The notes under the pieces are model-generated. The model was not told where the DNA came from. It saw only the letters and a program-made list of their open reading frames with translations, and searched no databases. Below are positions 54,758 through 64,000 of a stretch of DNA of 64,000 nt, piece after piece (positions within the stretch are counted from its first letter, which is position 1; each line of letters opens with the position of its first letter). Origin of the DNA: Aralia elata (Eukaryota; Streptophyta; Magnoliopsida; Apiales; Araliaceae); assembly GCA_034770075.1 (NCBI GenBank), contig CM068384.1:40087182-40151181 (forward strand), read 5' to 3'. Position numbers and translations under genes: made by a program.

Positions 54758-55567
54758 CTACGATGACATCCCACGGCGCACAGCTTCCTTGCGTTCCTGC
54801 TCTATAATACGAGTCACCATCCTTCGATCCACCATATCTAGATGACGATGAACTCGATCCTGAGCTCTATCTACCGAGGTATGAAAAATATACTCCATCT
54901 CATCAATCTTGGCCTTCTTTGACCGCACCTCACATTCAACACGATCTGCGCGGTTAGCCTCCCTCAACCAAGCAGTCTCAGCTCTCGCCCGCTTAGCTGA
55001 CTCCTCTTTCAACTCATCTCGTACAATTTCATTCCTGGCTATCAACTGTCCTCGTCGATACTCAGACTGTGCTAGCCTCTGCTCAACCTCTGCAAGACGT
55101 GACGAAAAGTCTTGGATCTCAGCATCCTTCTGCTCTATAGCGGCTTGACGTTCCACAACCTGCTCTCCTAACTCCTCCTTTTCGCTCTCAACATGAACCA
55201 GCTTCCACTCCACGTCTCCAAGACGTATGTCTAGCTCCTCAATCTCACTGTTCTTCTGCTCCAAGACAGTCTGTCGCTCAGCCAGCTGCCTCTCTAACTC
55301 TTCCACTCTATCTTGCAACTCAATGTTGCGATCATACACCTGCTCATACATCTGAACACCTAAGGAAGATAGTGATATCCCCTCAAGGTCTTCCTCCTCC
55401 TCCTCAACCTCCTCCGGATCCTCCTCAGGATTAGTCTCAGGCTCATACTCGTGACCTGTAACTGTAATCAATGGGGATGGCTCCCTCTGCACTAGCTGCT
55501 CATGAACTACGTGAATATCTCGGGGCTCCTCCTCCCTAGCCTGGCTGGGCTCTCCTCTATTAGTCAT
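54758..55567 (-). CDS. Pre-gag acidic/coiled-coil ORF of element C, intact (269 aa)
   Basis: The best-preserved copy of the extra ORF found in A, B and C. Residues 1-45 (MTNRGEPSQ...) are polar. Residues 45-62 are an Asp/Glu/Pro acidic run. Residues 75-215 form a long Glu/Gln/Leu/Arg helix with heptad spacing (LQDRVEELERQLAERQ, then VEWKLVHVESEKEEL), predicted coiled coil. Residues 220-269 are basic (VECEVRSKKAKIDEME, MEQERKEAVRRGMSS-type end). No zinc knuckle, protease or membrane segment. It lies between PBS (224 bp) and gag (about 290 bp), in its own frame, with a good ATG following GTTGTCAGG. Conservation of frame in three copies suggests a real protein, possibly a particle or RNA partner; that role is a guess. 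I do not recognise the family. Confidence 0.82.
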   Translation of the reverse strand: MTNRGEPSQAREEEPRDIHVVHEQLVQREPSPLITVTGHEYEPETNPEEDPEEVEEEEEDLEGISLSSLGVQMYEQVYDRNIELQDRVEELERQLAERQTVLEQKNSEIEELDIRLGDVEWKLVHVESEKEELGEQVVERQAAIEQKDAEIQDFSSRLAEVEQRLAQSEYRRGQLIARNEIVRDELKEESAKRARAETAWLREANRADRVECEVRSKKAKIDEMEYIFHTSVDRAQDRVHRHLDMVDRRMVTRIIEQERKEAVRRGMSS

Positions 55568-55790
55568 CCTGACAACAAAATTTTAAGCTTTAATTACTAA
55601 TCGATAATACTCGCGAGCACATAAGTTTGTTATCAAATAAGCACATAACACATAATCATTTTATTGTCTTTTATGAATTTTCGTAATTCATTCCTTATAA
55701 CTCGATAGGAGTTTATCACCACTATATTTTCTATCTTATAAAAGGCTACTACCCTAAGGTTTTCCCCACCTAAAGGTTCATAACCTATCA

Positions 55791-55802
55791 GCTCTGATAC
55801 CA
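55791..55802 (-). other. Primer-binding site, tRNA-iMet (element C)
   Basis: On the minus strand TGGTATCAGAGC, 3 bp downstream of the LTR end at 55806. Confidence 0.95.
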
Positions 55803-55805
55803 ACC

Positions 55806-57325
55806 TGTGACACCCCCAAATCTGGGTACTTAATTCCCACAAATTTGGTGTTCACTATCTCATTCACTCACATCTAACTACCCATAAATAAGAACAATTA
55901 AATAACTTAAAGAAACATCTTCACAAAATGGGTTACATCACCAAACCGTTAAACAATCAAATCCCAGGTTATCTAAACCTTAATACATCAATGCGGAATA
56001 AAAAATAATTTTAAACAAGTCTTGTTACATAAAACATCAAATAAACTACAAGTCTTAAGCTACTTCTGCAACTTGCCCTTTCCTTTACTCGTGGACGGCT
56101 CGTCTTGCTTTTCTGGCTTAGCTGCAATGATTAGTGCAAGAGTGAGCAAACAATTGCTCACAAATACGATAACAATAGTATTTAAATGAAATGGATTTCG
56201 ACTGAGGAATAATAGATTTCAAGATTTAGAAATTATATCTAAGGGTCACAAGACCTCGAACTATGTCCTAGGTTAACTGGTATCTCTACCGTAACCTTTA
56301 ACAGTCTTAAAGACTATGGACCTTCCATCTCGTACTCAGGGGGATCAACCCTTTGTACAATGTATTGTGCACAAACATTTTAACACTGTCGCGTAAGTAA
56401 TCCCCTATATTAGGGTTGTTCATCTCAGTTTATCGTCTGAATCCGTACCAAAAGGAACTTGGCTTGGGACAAGTATAGAAAATATTCTAAGTCTTTGAAA
56501 TCGCTCATCAACTAAGGACTAACTGAATTAATAAGGGTTTGCTAGTCTAATTCATCAAATAAGTTTGCTCAATAGAAACTATACTCGAAATTTGAATAAC
56601 AAACAATGATTGGAATAAAGCTTAAGTACGTAACATGATAGTAACCTTGCTTCAATATCAATAAGCTAAGGTCAATAAGCTTGCTCAATATAAATAAACT
56701 TGCTTTGAATAAATTAACAAGTTAAAAGGGAAGAACAACTTGCTATAAATAATTTTCAAGTTTAAGGGAGGAAAACTTGCCTCAAGCGTAGATTACAAAT
56801 TTAAGTAATTCACGATCCTTAAACAACCTATACATTTAATTATAACATGGTAACATAATTAGTCACAAAATTAAAAGCATTTTAGGCTTGCTCTTTATCT
56901 CATTTTATTATAACATCTCATTTAGCATACCATAGTCAACAAGTACTAGCTTAACAATCATCTTGGCATTTCATTGGTCACTTAATGCTTTAATACAGGC
57001 TTTAGACATGCATAAAGCAACTTAGCAAAACCACAAAACAATTTAATAATTTTTAATAATATTTTTTTATTACTGTTCCACCGCCAGGGCGGTGGATTTC
57101 TTAACAAATTTGTCGCCGGGGCGAGGAACATAGAGTATTTCTACCGCCGGGGCGGTAGACTCTGTTGTCGTCTTCCCAGTTCGCGAAACAGTGAAAACTT
57201 AGGCCAAATTTGGCCAAATTTTCTGAATTCTACCATCCAATACACTAATTAAATATACCCAGACATCATATATAATACAAAACATTTACCCAACATGTTT
57301 ACTAAACATTTTAATCATTCTAACA
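55806..57325 (-). mobile_element. Element C 5' LTR, interrupted by element D
   Basis: Plus-strand start TGTGACACCCCC at 55806 is the LTR end; the sequence runs to 57325, where D's LTR (TGTAGACACCC) begins in the middle of the C LTR (near its TGTCTGGGTATATTTAATT segment at 57245). The rest of the LTR would lie beyond D, outside the window. It contains palindromes at 57078-57159 with arms unlike those of B. Confidence 0.93.
57078..57159. repeat. GC palindromes with changed arms in LTR C
   Basis: CCACCGCC-AG-GGCGGTGG at 57078-57095 and CTACCGCC-GG-GGCGGTAG at 57141-57158 are perfect inverted repeats in the position where B has CTCGCC-CC-GGCGAG. Between them TGTCGCCGGGGCGAGG is near-perfect. Confidence 0.88.
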
Positions 57326-59453
57326 TGTAGACACCCAAATTTTGCGTTTCCTTCTACTAACCTTGACAGGAGGGCGAAATCGTCAATTGAACCAGCTTGC
57401 AGGAGCAAAAGAGCGGGCACAAGGGCGAGCGCCCGGCACCGCCGCAATGATTTGGGCAGCCCAAGTCGACGTGACAGCATGACCGTCCGAGGCAGGCATT
57501 TCCGAATGAGGTCGCACGTCTCCCGGAAGTTCCCGGACTGCGGAATACGAGCCTGTCAGCGAAAACCGACGTTGCGGTACGAAAATCGAGGCGTGGCACG
57601 AAAATCGAGAAAGTCAAGCCCGCCAGCCGCGGATAGATCTGCGGCCAAGTGGGTGCGCCAGCACGAAAACCGGGAAATCAGCACTACCAGCTGAGTGCGA
57701 TGGGAGGCGTGCCAGCTGGCCAGCCGCAGATCCATCTGCGGCCAGCCGCAGATAGATCTGCGGCTGGCTCTGGCCAGCCTATTTAAGGCCAGCTTCGGCA
57801 GCATACAGGAGGTTCAGCAATTTTTAGAATTGGGAAGAAGAAGGAAATTCCAGCAGCAAAAGAGCACGGAAATTGAGAGGAAAAAGAGAGAAATTTTGCA
57901 ATCAAATAGGAAGAAAAGAGAGAAAAAAAGGAGAGAATTCAATTCTTTTGATTTTGATTGTATCAATACACTCCCTATTCTATTCAAATACATCAAGTTC
58001 ACATCCATTTGGATATCAATTGCAAGGTGAAATCTCTTTTGTGATATCAATTTCCATCATATCATTTGATCAAATTAGATGCAATTTTTCATGTAATTTA
58101 TTGATTGAACAATGAATTAGGGATTATGAGTGAAGTTTCCATCGGAATAAAACTCTTCCTAATAACCCGATGATATTCGTTCATTAATTTCTTTGTTTGT
58201 TTTAAGGTGTTATATTTGGTATCAATTCCTTTAAATCGTTATTTTGGGATGTCTTGGTATTGTTAGATTATCCAGATTGGTTTATTTTCTTGTAATATCC
58301 GATTGTTTGTGTGTGGATATTTGGTTGTGAGCCTAGGAAAGCGACCCCGGGGTCCCAATCCGATGATGGACATATCTTGATGTAAGAAGTAGAAATGACG
58401 TAGTTTTCATTGTAAATATGTAATCGTTGGGCCTTAAAACGACGTTAAGGCGAGAATCGGATTTAAGGCCCCGAAATAGTGAAATTTGTGATTGTTGGCG
58501 TTCGGGGACATTTTGATGGCTTACATGCCCATGAATAGCCCCGACGCGTGCTTATGCTTGATTTGATTTATGACACGAAATTGATTTCAAAGCTAAATGA
58601 TAAGATTTTCATAAAATCAATCAAAGTAGGATATTAGAATCACGAGGTTAAAATTTGAGAAGTGCTAATGAATGTCGATTCCTATCTAACGAAAAAGCTA
58701 AAGAAAATCGTTTTCAAATATCACACAAAATGATTTTGCAAATAAGTAACATTTTATTAAATCTTTGTGCATAGGGTGAAAGAGATTCTAGAAATTGCCC
58801 GATCGTTTCACGAAAGCAACGTATAGATCTCGATTCCTATTTTGACGAAGGTTTAAAACTCTTGTTTTGCCAAAACGACACCTAATGAAAATCTCATAGT
58901 TTTGATAAATTAAAATCAAACCTTTCTCATAAAGAATAAAGCTTGCTCGTGTATACCGAAAAGACATTCCGAAGCGTTATCAAATTAAAGCACGACTTTC
59001 CCTAAAAATCCAAATGGATTCTTTCATACAAACTCACCACATCATTCACATAGACACACACACCCACACACAAGCGCGCGCACACACACATTCATGAATT
59101 AAAGGATAGGAAAGCATTAAGATTGCGGTAACCGTGTTTCACGGAAGTCGAGGGATGCCTAACACCTTCCCCTCACTTAAACAAGCCCCCGAACTCTATG
59201 AATCTCGATTCGCAGACCAATTAATTCGGAGTCACACATGAGCCAGCGATTTATAAAAAAACGAAAACTCGGATGAGTTGGTACATCCATTTCAAATATA
59301 CCAACTGGCGACTCTGGTTAATTGGCTCATCATAAAACGCGATCTTTCAAAACCCCGTCGACATCAATGCCGACCTTTTCCAAACGTCATCTAAATCAAA
59401 AGGCTAAAATTGGAAAAGACTAAAGGACAAAAAGCGAGAACCCGGCGTCGACA
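57326..59453 (+). mobile_element. Element D 5' LTR (2128 bp)
   Basis: TGTAGACACCC at 57326 to CCGGCGTCGACA at 59453. Contains three GCCGC(A/G)GAT palindromes (57621-57643, 57721-57743, 57742-57766) and a good TATA-like TATTTAAG at 57780-57787, about 14 bp after the last palindrome. U5 includes a CA-rich microsatellite near 59045-59095. Confidence 0.94.
57719..57787 (+). promoter_or_regulatory. Putative D LTR promoter: two palindromes plus TATTTAAG
   Basis: AGCCGCAGATCCATCTGCGGCC and AGCCGCAGATAGATCTGCGGCT lie in tandem, followed by GGCTCTGGCCAGCC and TATTTAAG. Best-preserved copy of the arrangement shared by the F LTR and the antisense promoter at 32090-32190. Confidence 0.65.
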
Positions 59454-59455
59454 GC

Positions 59456-59473
59456 TGGCGACTCTGCTGGGGA
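59456..59473 (+). other. Primer-binding site of element D
   Basis: TGGCGACTCTGCTGGGGA, identical to F, 2 bp after the LTR. Confidence 0.85.
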
Positions 59474-60253
59474 GCATTAGAGGGCTTAAGCCGCTTTCAA
59501 ATCTTGATGCTATCCTATCCTTAAAAAATTTATGAATATGTATGTGCGTGCAACATTTTGACCTATTTTACTTATTGTTGTGTGAATGTGTGCTTTTGTC
59601 CAATGAATGAATGATTGAATGGAGTTGATTTACCTTAAAGTAATCATTTGCATACGGTGAGGACGATGAATGTGAATGTATGTTGAGATTGTACCTCCTC
59701 CTGAGGCGAACCCGTCGGTTGCTTATTACTGGACTCGATGGGGCTGCTCCCCGGAGATGGCTCAGGAAACGCACCACTCAAATCCGCTCCAATCGAAAGG
59801 GCTCAAACGAGTAGATTGCGAAGATTTGGGAACCTTCATGCCGAAAAGCCCGTGAGAGTAACCTTAGGATAGGTCAGCCCCAGATTAACCCAACGCAGGA
59901 TAAGTCTCTTCATGCCTTTTTACGTTTATATGTCTAAATGTCATGATCTCATTCAATATTCATACATCCCTTTTCTGTGTCGAAAGAGATTACTAACCGC
60001 TGTGAATTGCAGGGAATAGTTGGGGGAGCATAATAAAGCATGTTTAGCATTGGTTATGGCACTAAAGGACTACTAACTTTCTCTTTTGCAGGGAAAGATT
60101 AAAAAACCCAAAAAAAAAAACACACAAGAGGTTACGGTTTTAGCATGCATCCATTCTTTCATTTCCCCAAGACTAAACTTCGAACCGTTATTTCGCAGGA
60201 TTGCTCCTCAAACCCGTTCGCAGTCTAAGAAAGCCCAAAATTCTACATCTGAA
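59474..60253 (+). other. Element D untranslated leader
   Basis: About 780 bp matching F's leader, with the same two acceptor-like sites (ATTGCAGGGAATAG near 60006 and TTTTGCAGGGAAAG near 60086) and an A run (60110-60121). No ORF before gag. Confidence 0.6.
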
Positions 60254-61664
60254 ATGGCTGATATTCCTAACCATAATTCCATATCTCGGGAGGAGTTTGA
60301 TGATTTTAAAAGACAGATGATGGAAATGGCCACAATGTTAAAGGAACAGTTCTTAATCAGACAGGATCCGGCACACCAGGGATCGCATAATATTCCACCA
60401 CCAGGGGATGATCAGAATCCTCCTAAAAATGGTGCAAACTTGCTTAAAAGAGGACCAACCCCAACTCAAGGACGAGCCAGTCATCCCAAAGCCCGTTCCC
60501 ATACCTAGCAGGACAGTGGTTACTATCCCAGAAGAAGGGGACAATGACGACCTTCGGAGAAAAATGAAACACATGGAGGAGACCATCCAATCTCTAAGGG
60601 GCATAGGCTCCCTGGGCAGGGTTAATTATTCGGATCTATGTGTTTTTTCCCCCGGAGCCAGATATCCAGAAAAGTTCAAAGTTCCCGAGTTTGAAAAATA
60701 CAATGGAAAGGGAGACCCCTATACCCACTTGAAAATATACATTGGAGAACTCGGGTCTTATGCCGAGGACGAGGGGCTGAGGATGCAGCTATTCCAGAAA
60801 AGCTTAACAGGGGAGGCGAGGATCTGGTATGCCCGTCTTGACAATGCCCGAATCCACAACTGGGAGGAGTTGGCCCATACCTTCTTAACTCAATACAGCT
60901 TTCAGGCCCAGATGGCCCCTGATAGATATCAAATGACAAAAATCAAGAAGCAACCAAAAGAATCTTTCAGGGACTATGCACAACGATGGAGGGGTATGGC
61001 TGCACAGGTGAATCCCCCAATGAACGAGGCGGAAATGGTAATGACCTTTGTGGACATTCAGGAGGCGCCCTATTATGAGCGGGTGATATCGGGGATTGGG
61101 AGACCTTTTGCCGAGATGATAAAACACGGAGAAATGGTGGACATGGGGTTAAAATCTGGTAGGATCCGGGACCTCACAGCTCTGGAAGTGGTTGCGGAGC
61201 AAATCCAGTGTGGAAACTATGGCAGCACTTCCCGTGGAATTCAACAGAAAAAGGAGGAAGATGTTTCCCTCATCCTGCAGGGATCATCTAGAAAGGCAGA
61301 GGACAATCCTCCAGTGCAAATACAGAGAATTGTGCCACCCCGACAACATAATCTCAATTATCAAAGGTCGGGCGAACGAAGAAGATTTGAGACAGCAAGA
61401 GATCGGGTATTCACCCCGCTTGGGGAGCCTCTTGAACAGATTTTGGCGGTATTGATAGCACAGAGAAGGATAGGCGATTTGGCACCCCCAATTGATCCGA
61501 AAGGAGGAGAATTTGATCCGAGTAAGAAGTGTGCGTACCATTCGGGTTCTCCTGGTCATGATACTCAGGAATGCTGGGCTCTGAAGCACAAAATTCAGAA
61601 TATGATCGATAGCGGGAGGATCGTGGTAGAGCAGCCAGAGGTTATGAAGAAGGACCATGAGTAG
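60254..61664 (+). pseudogene. gag: Element D gag, one frameshift
   Basis: Starts MADIPNHNSISREEFDDF at 60254 and reads to about 60400 in one frame. It then changes frame within 60380-60460, in a proline/lysine-rich linker longer than F's, and continues to TAG at 61664. The Gag core is as in F (FEKYNGKGDPYTHLKIYIGE, GEARIWYARL, FLTQYSF, YAQRWRGMA), and the zinc motif CAYHSGSPGHDTQECW is kept. It ends IVVEQPEVMKKDHE, earlier than F's Gag: the gag tail and the whole protease are missing, replaced by intron sequence. Confidence 0.9.
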
Positions 61665-62050
61665 ATGCCAGTTGTTGTTCCTTATTTTAAAATTGTGCAT
61701 GATTATGTTATTTTGTCATGTTATCTTAAAGATGATCATTGCGAGAAAATGCCTTATATATGACAAATATTTTGTTTCATGCCAGGTGTACCAATTTGAG
61801 TGTCTCTTGCCTAACAAACGATTCTTCAAATTCGAAAGTTGACTACGATTTTGATATTGAGCTGGATTTCGATTTAATGGGCATTGAGCAGGATGAGACA
61901 GATAATGACGGCACGCCTGACGAGATCAAAGGATGGGTCGAAGATAAACCCCAAACCCAACTCAAACCAAACCATCACCATAAAAAATTAGAACCCCTGA
62001 CAAACCCAGAGAGCTCAAAATAGGAACAGATCTGACCCCCTAGCCAGAAA
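61665..62050 (+). pseudogene. Element D intron remnant and start of pol
   Basis: Up to 61785 this matches F's pro/pol intron (CCTTATATATGACAAATATT, then the acceptor TTTGTTTCATGCCAG). Next is the acidic start of Pol (CTNLSVSCL, DYDFDIELDFDLMGIEQDET, KGWVEDK), open to TAG at 62023 after a frameshift. The donor side and all of pro are deleted. Confidence 0.82.
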
Positions 62051-62082
62051 ACAGAGATGTTAAGCCAGTATGGAGATATCAT

Positions 62083-62600
62083 TTGCCGAATGGGCAACCT
62101 GAGGCCTTAGTCTCCGACAATGCAAAAAATTTGAGCAGTACCCTTATGAAGGAATTATATGACCTGTTCAAGATCAAACACCTCAATGCTATCATTTGCC
62201 GTCCTAAGATGAATGGGGCAGTGGAGGCTGCGAATAAGAATATCAAGAGGATCATGGCGAGAATGTCTGCTAAACATCGGGGATGGCCGGATCTGCTACC
62301 TTTCACCCTGCTGGCGTACCGAAAATCGGTGCGTATTTCTACAGGGGCAACCCCTTACACTCTGGTGTACGGAATAGAGGTAGTTCTGCCATTTGAGGTT
62401 GAGATGCTCAGATAAACAAGGAGGGTTGAATGCAAGGTCGATACGACCAATTTGCCCTAATTGATGAGAAAAGGGTGGCTGCTATTTCACGCGGCCAGTT
62501 GTATCAACAAAGAATCTCTCGATCTTACGACAAAAGATAAGACCTCAGAAGTTCAAAGAAAATGACCTAGTGCTAAAGAAAGGCATGCCTTCTCAAAAAA
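62083..62600 (+). pseudogene. Element D integrase fragment
   Basis: The frame at 62083-62415 holds the second half of the integrase core: GQPEALVSDNAKNL (second Asp), PKMNGAVEAANKN (catalytic Glu) and the LLAYR and ATPYTLVYG blocks. It stops at TAA 62415 through a frameshift. Degenerate C-terminal sequence (SRSYDK, KFKENDL) continues to the A-rich run at 62595. About 2.4 kb of pol relative to F is missing before it. Confidence 0.85.
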
Positions 62601-62652
62601 AAAAAAAAAAATAAAAAAATAAAAAAAAAAAAAATAAAAAAATAAAAAAAAA
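62595..62652. repeat. A-rich simple repeat (A-runs with TAAAA)
   Basis: Fifty-eight bp of A-runs broken by single T. F has normal integrase C-terminal codons here, so the repeat replaces or invades the end of D's integrase. Confidence 0.9.
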
Positions 62653-63405
62653 CGAACAATCATCATCATCGTTTTCTCGTTGTTCTTTGAAAGAACGAAC
62701 TATGTAAGACCTGATCTCCCGACTTGTGGGGGTACGTAGGCAGCCATCGTGGCACGGTCCCATTCCTTACAAAATAATACTTTCTTCTGTCAAAACCAAT
62801 TCCCAACAACCAGAAAAGCCTTCCTATACCCTCAAAACCTTCCCGAAGTCAGCCACCTGATCAGCTTCATCTCAAGTGACATAACCCGGACCCAACCAAA
62901 CACTTAGTCAAAAAGATCTAAGACTCAGTCCGATGAAATCAACAGGGTGTGCGGCAGTATCTGTCAAATCTCCATCAAGACTTGAGAAGAGAAAGAAGGC
63001 AAGATATCAAAATCGTGGTTGACTGGATAAAATGAGGATCCGATGAAAGGCAACGATACGAAAAAAGGGGAAAATGACTGAATTTAAATGCAGGTCTATA
63101 TATATAAGTCATTTCGTTACAAGATTTCCTTTTCGATAACAGATGAAACTGACATAATCTATGCAGGAAATAAAATGATCTACAGATCTGAAACTAACTG
63201 AAGCAGGATGGATAAAGTGGTGGATAGATCTGAAGCATCGGCGTCCCCTGCAATCTACTGCCCCATCATGTCGATACGATCCAATAAAGAAATGGCTCGG
63301 CTAACGGTTGTAATCAAGGCCAGTCGGATCCGGCCATCCTCAGCGACCCGACTCGGGGCAGAATCGGCTGAAATGGAATGGTGCGGTGTCATCAGTGAAA
63401 ATCAC
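62653..63405 (+). other. Post-integrase non-coding region of D
   Basis: Matches F 27200-28030: GAACTATGTAAGACCTGATC and GGGGGTACGTAGGCAGCC, then the region encoding (minus strand) the helical tail of the antisense ORF (63180-63400), shortened by a deletion relative to F. Confidence 0.65.
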
Positions 63406-63552
63406 TCAAGAGTCATCAAATACTCCAAACTGACTCAAACCAACCATGGCAAAGTCTCGGTGCAACCATTGCACATAAGCAGATGTCCGAATGGGGCAAA
63501 TCTCACTTCGCCCGACTATGAACTGAACAAAGCAGCGGAAAAGCCCGCCAAA
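63406..63552 (-). pseudogene. Element D remnant of antisense ORF 2
   Basis: Minus-strand residues SEICPIRTSAYVQWLHRDFAM and VGLSQFGVFDDS match the C-terminal part of F's antisense ORF 2 (SCHIQTFAYVQWLRGDLDSVG). Everything upstream in the antisense direction has been replaced by a tandem array. The frame stays open through the array (to 63999), but that part is repeat-derived. Confidence 0.8.
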
Positions 63553-64000
63553 TGACCCTGGGAAGGGCTGATATCCAAGCAAACCACGACAAGTTGGTGA
63601 GCAACCTGGGAAGGCATCCAAGCAAACCACGACAAGATGGTGAGCACCCTGGGAAGGGCTGATATCCAAGCAAACCACGACAAGATGGTGAGCACCCTGG
63701 GAAGGGCTGATATCCAAGCAAACCACGACAAGTTGGTAAGCAACCTGGGAAGGCATCCAAGCAAACCACGACAAGATGGTGAGCACCCTGGGAAGGGCTG
63801 ATATCCAAGCAAACCACGACAAGTTGGTAAGCAACCTGGGAAGGCATCCAAGAAAACCACGACAAGATGGTGAGCACCCTGGGAAGGGCTGATATCCAAG
63901 CAAACCACGACAAGTTGGTAAGCAACCTGGGAAGGCATCCAAGCAAACCACGACAAGATGGTGAGCACCCTGGGAAGGGCTGATATCCAAGCAAACCACG
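63553..64000. repeat. 43/48-bp tandem array in the D 3' region
   Basis: Two unit types alternate: X (48 bp, CACCCTGGGAAGGGCTGATA... ) and Y (43 bp, CAACCTGGGAAGGCATCC... ), sharing AAGCAAACCACGACAAG. The order seen is X Y X X Y X Y X Y X(partial), so the main period is 91 bp. The array runs past the window end. It is unrelated in sequence to F's 140-bp array though it lies in the comparable 3' region. Confidence 0.93.

Larger units (their letters stand above)
57326..64000 (+). mobile_element. Element D: deleted Tat/Ogre-type element, truncated by window end
   Basis: 5' LTR 57326-59453, PBS, leader, gag (frameshifted), then the pro/pol intron acceptor and start of pol, a jump from the beginning of pol into the integrase core, the post-integrase region, an antisense-ORF remnant and a tandem array running out of the window. 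Protease, RT, both RNases H and the first part of integrase are gone, so the element is non-autonomous. Close relative of F (gag proteins are largely the same). Inserted in the C LTR. Confidence 0.9.

Noticed and set aside
63503..63999. Three overlapping minus-strand ORFs of 150-197 residues rich in Cys, Pro and Leu
   Set aside because: They are translations of the 43/48-bp tandem array, open in every frame because the units lack stops; only the last ~48 residues of the longest frame match a real antisense protein.

Overview
This window is intergenic DNA from an AT-rich flowering-plant nuclear genome. Nearly all of it is LTR retrotransposons nested in one another. Evidence includes plant Ty3/gypsy proteins, plant-type primer-binding sites (tRNA-iMet, tRNA-Asp and probably tRNA-Arg), plant mobile domain (PMD) proteins and U2-type introns. 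I see no convincing host gene, tRNA, rRNA or CRISPR. The species cannot be named from the sequence.

Layout, left to right. 1-5041: a minus-strand chromovirus LTR end (1-222), a Ty1/copia RT scrap, then a long AT-rich, probably LTR-derived stretch with a 54-bp tandem array. 5042-8562: element A (+), with LTR, PBS and a truncated pre-gag coiled-coil ORF. 8563-14845: element E (-), an Athila-like element that lost pol but keeps an intact env-like ORF. 14846-17587: unclassified AT-rich DNA with a hairpin minisatellite, then a truncated LTR (G). 17588-35600: element F (+), an 18-kb Tat/Ogre-type element with gag, pro with G-patch, a spliceable intron, and RT-RNaseH-second RNaseH-integrase. Its 3' region carries antisense PMD-type genes with their own introns and promoter, plus a 140-bp satellite-like array. 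35601-36028: another env-like fragment. 36029-57325: element C (-), a Tekay-like chromovirus interrupted by element B (+, 36268-50562), which is itself interrupted by a solo LTR (41783-44615) with a perfect 5-bp target duplication. 57326-64000: element D (+), a deleted Tat/Ogre relative of F inserted in C's LTR and cut by the window end.

How the parts work together. In the chromovirus family (A, B, C and the solo LTR) an acidic coiled-coil ORF lies between PBS and gag, followed by one continuous gag-pro-pol frame with a C-terminal chromodomain-like end. In F, pro and pol share a frame but are separated by a 168-bp intron whose GT donor overlaps the only in-frame stop between them. Splicing therefore decides between Pro and Pro-Pol products.

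The most interesting observation is the antisense gene unit in F. It has at least three GT-AG introns, and its putative promoter has the same architecture as the element's LTR: arrays of a GCCGCAGAT/ATCTGCGGC palindrome ending about 12-14 bp upstream of a TATA-like box. Sense and antisense transcription may therefore answer to the same factor. Related GC-rich palindrome arrays, some with compensating changes in both arms, also occur in the chromovirus and Athila-like LTRs.
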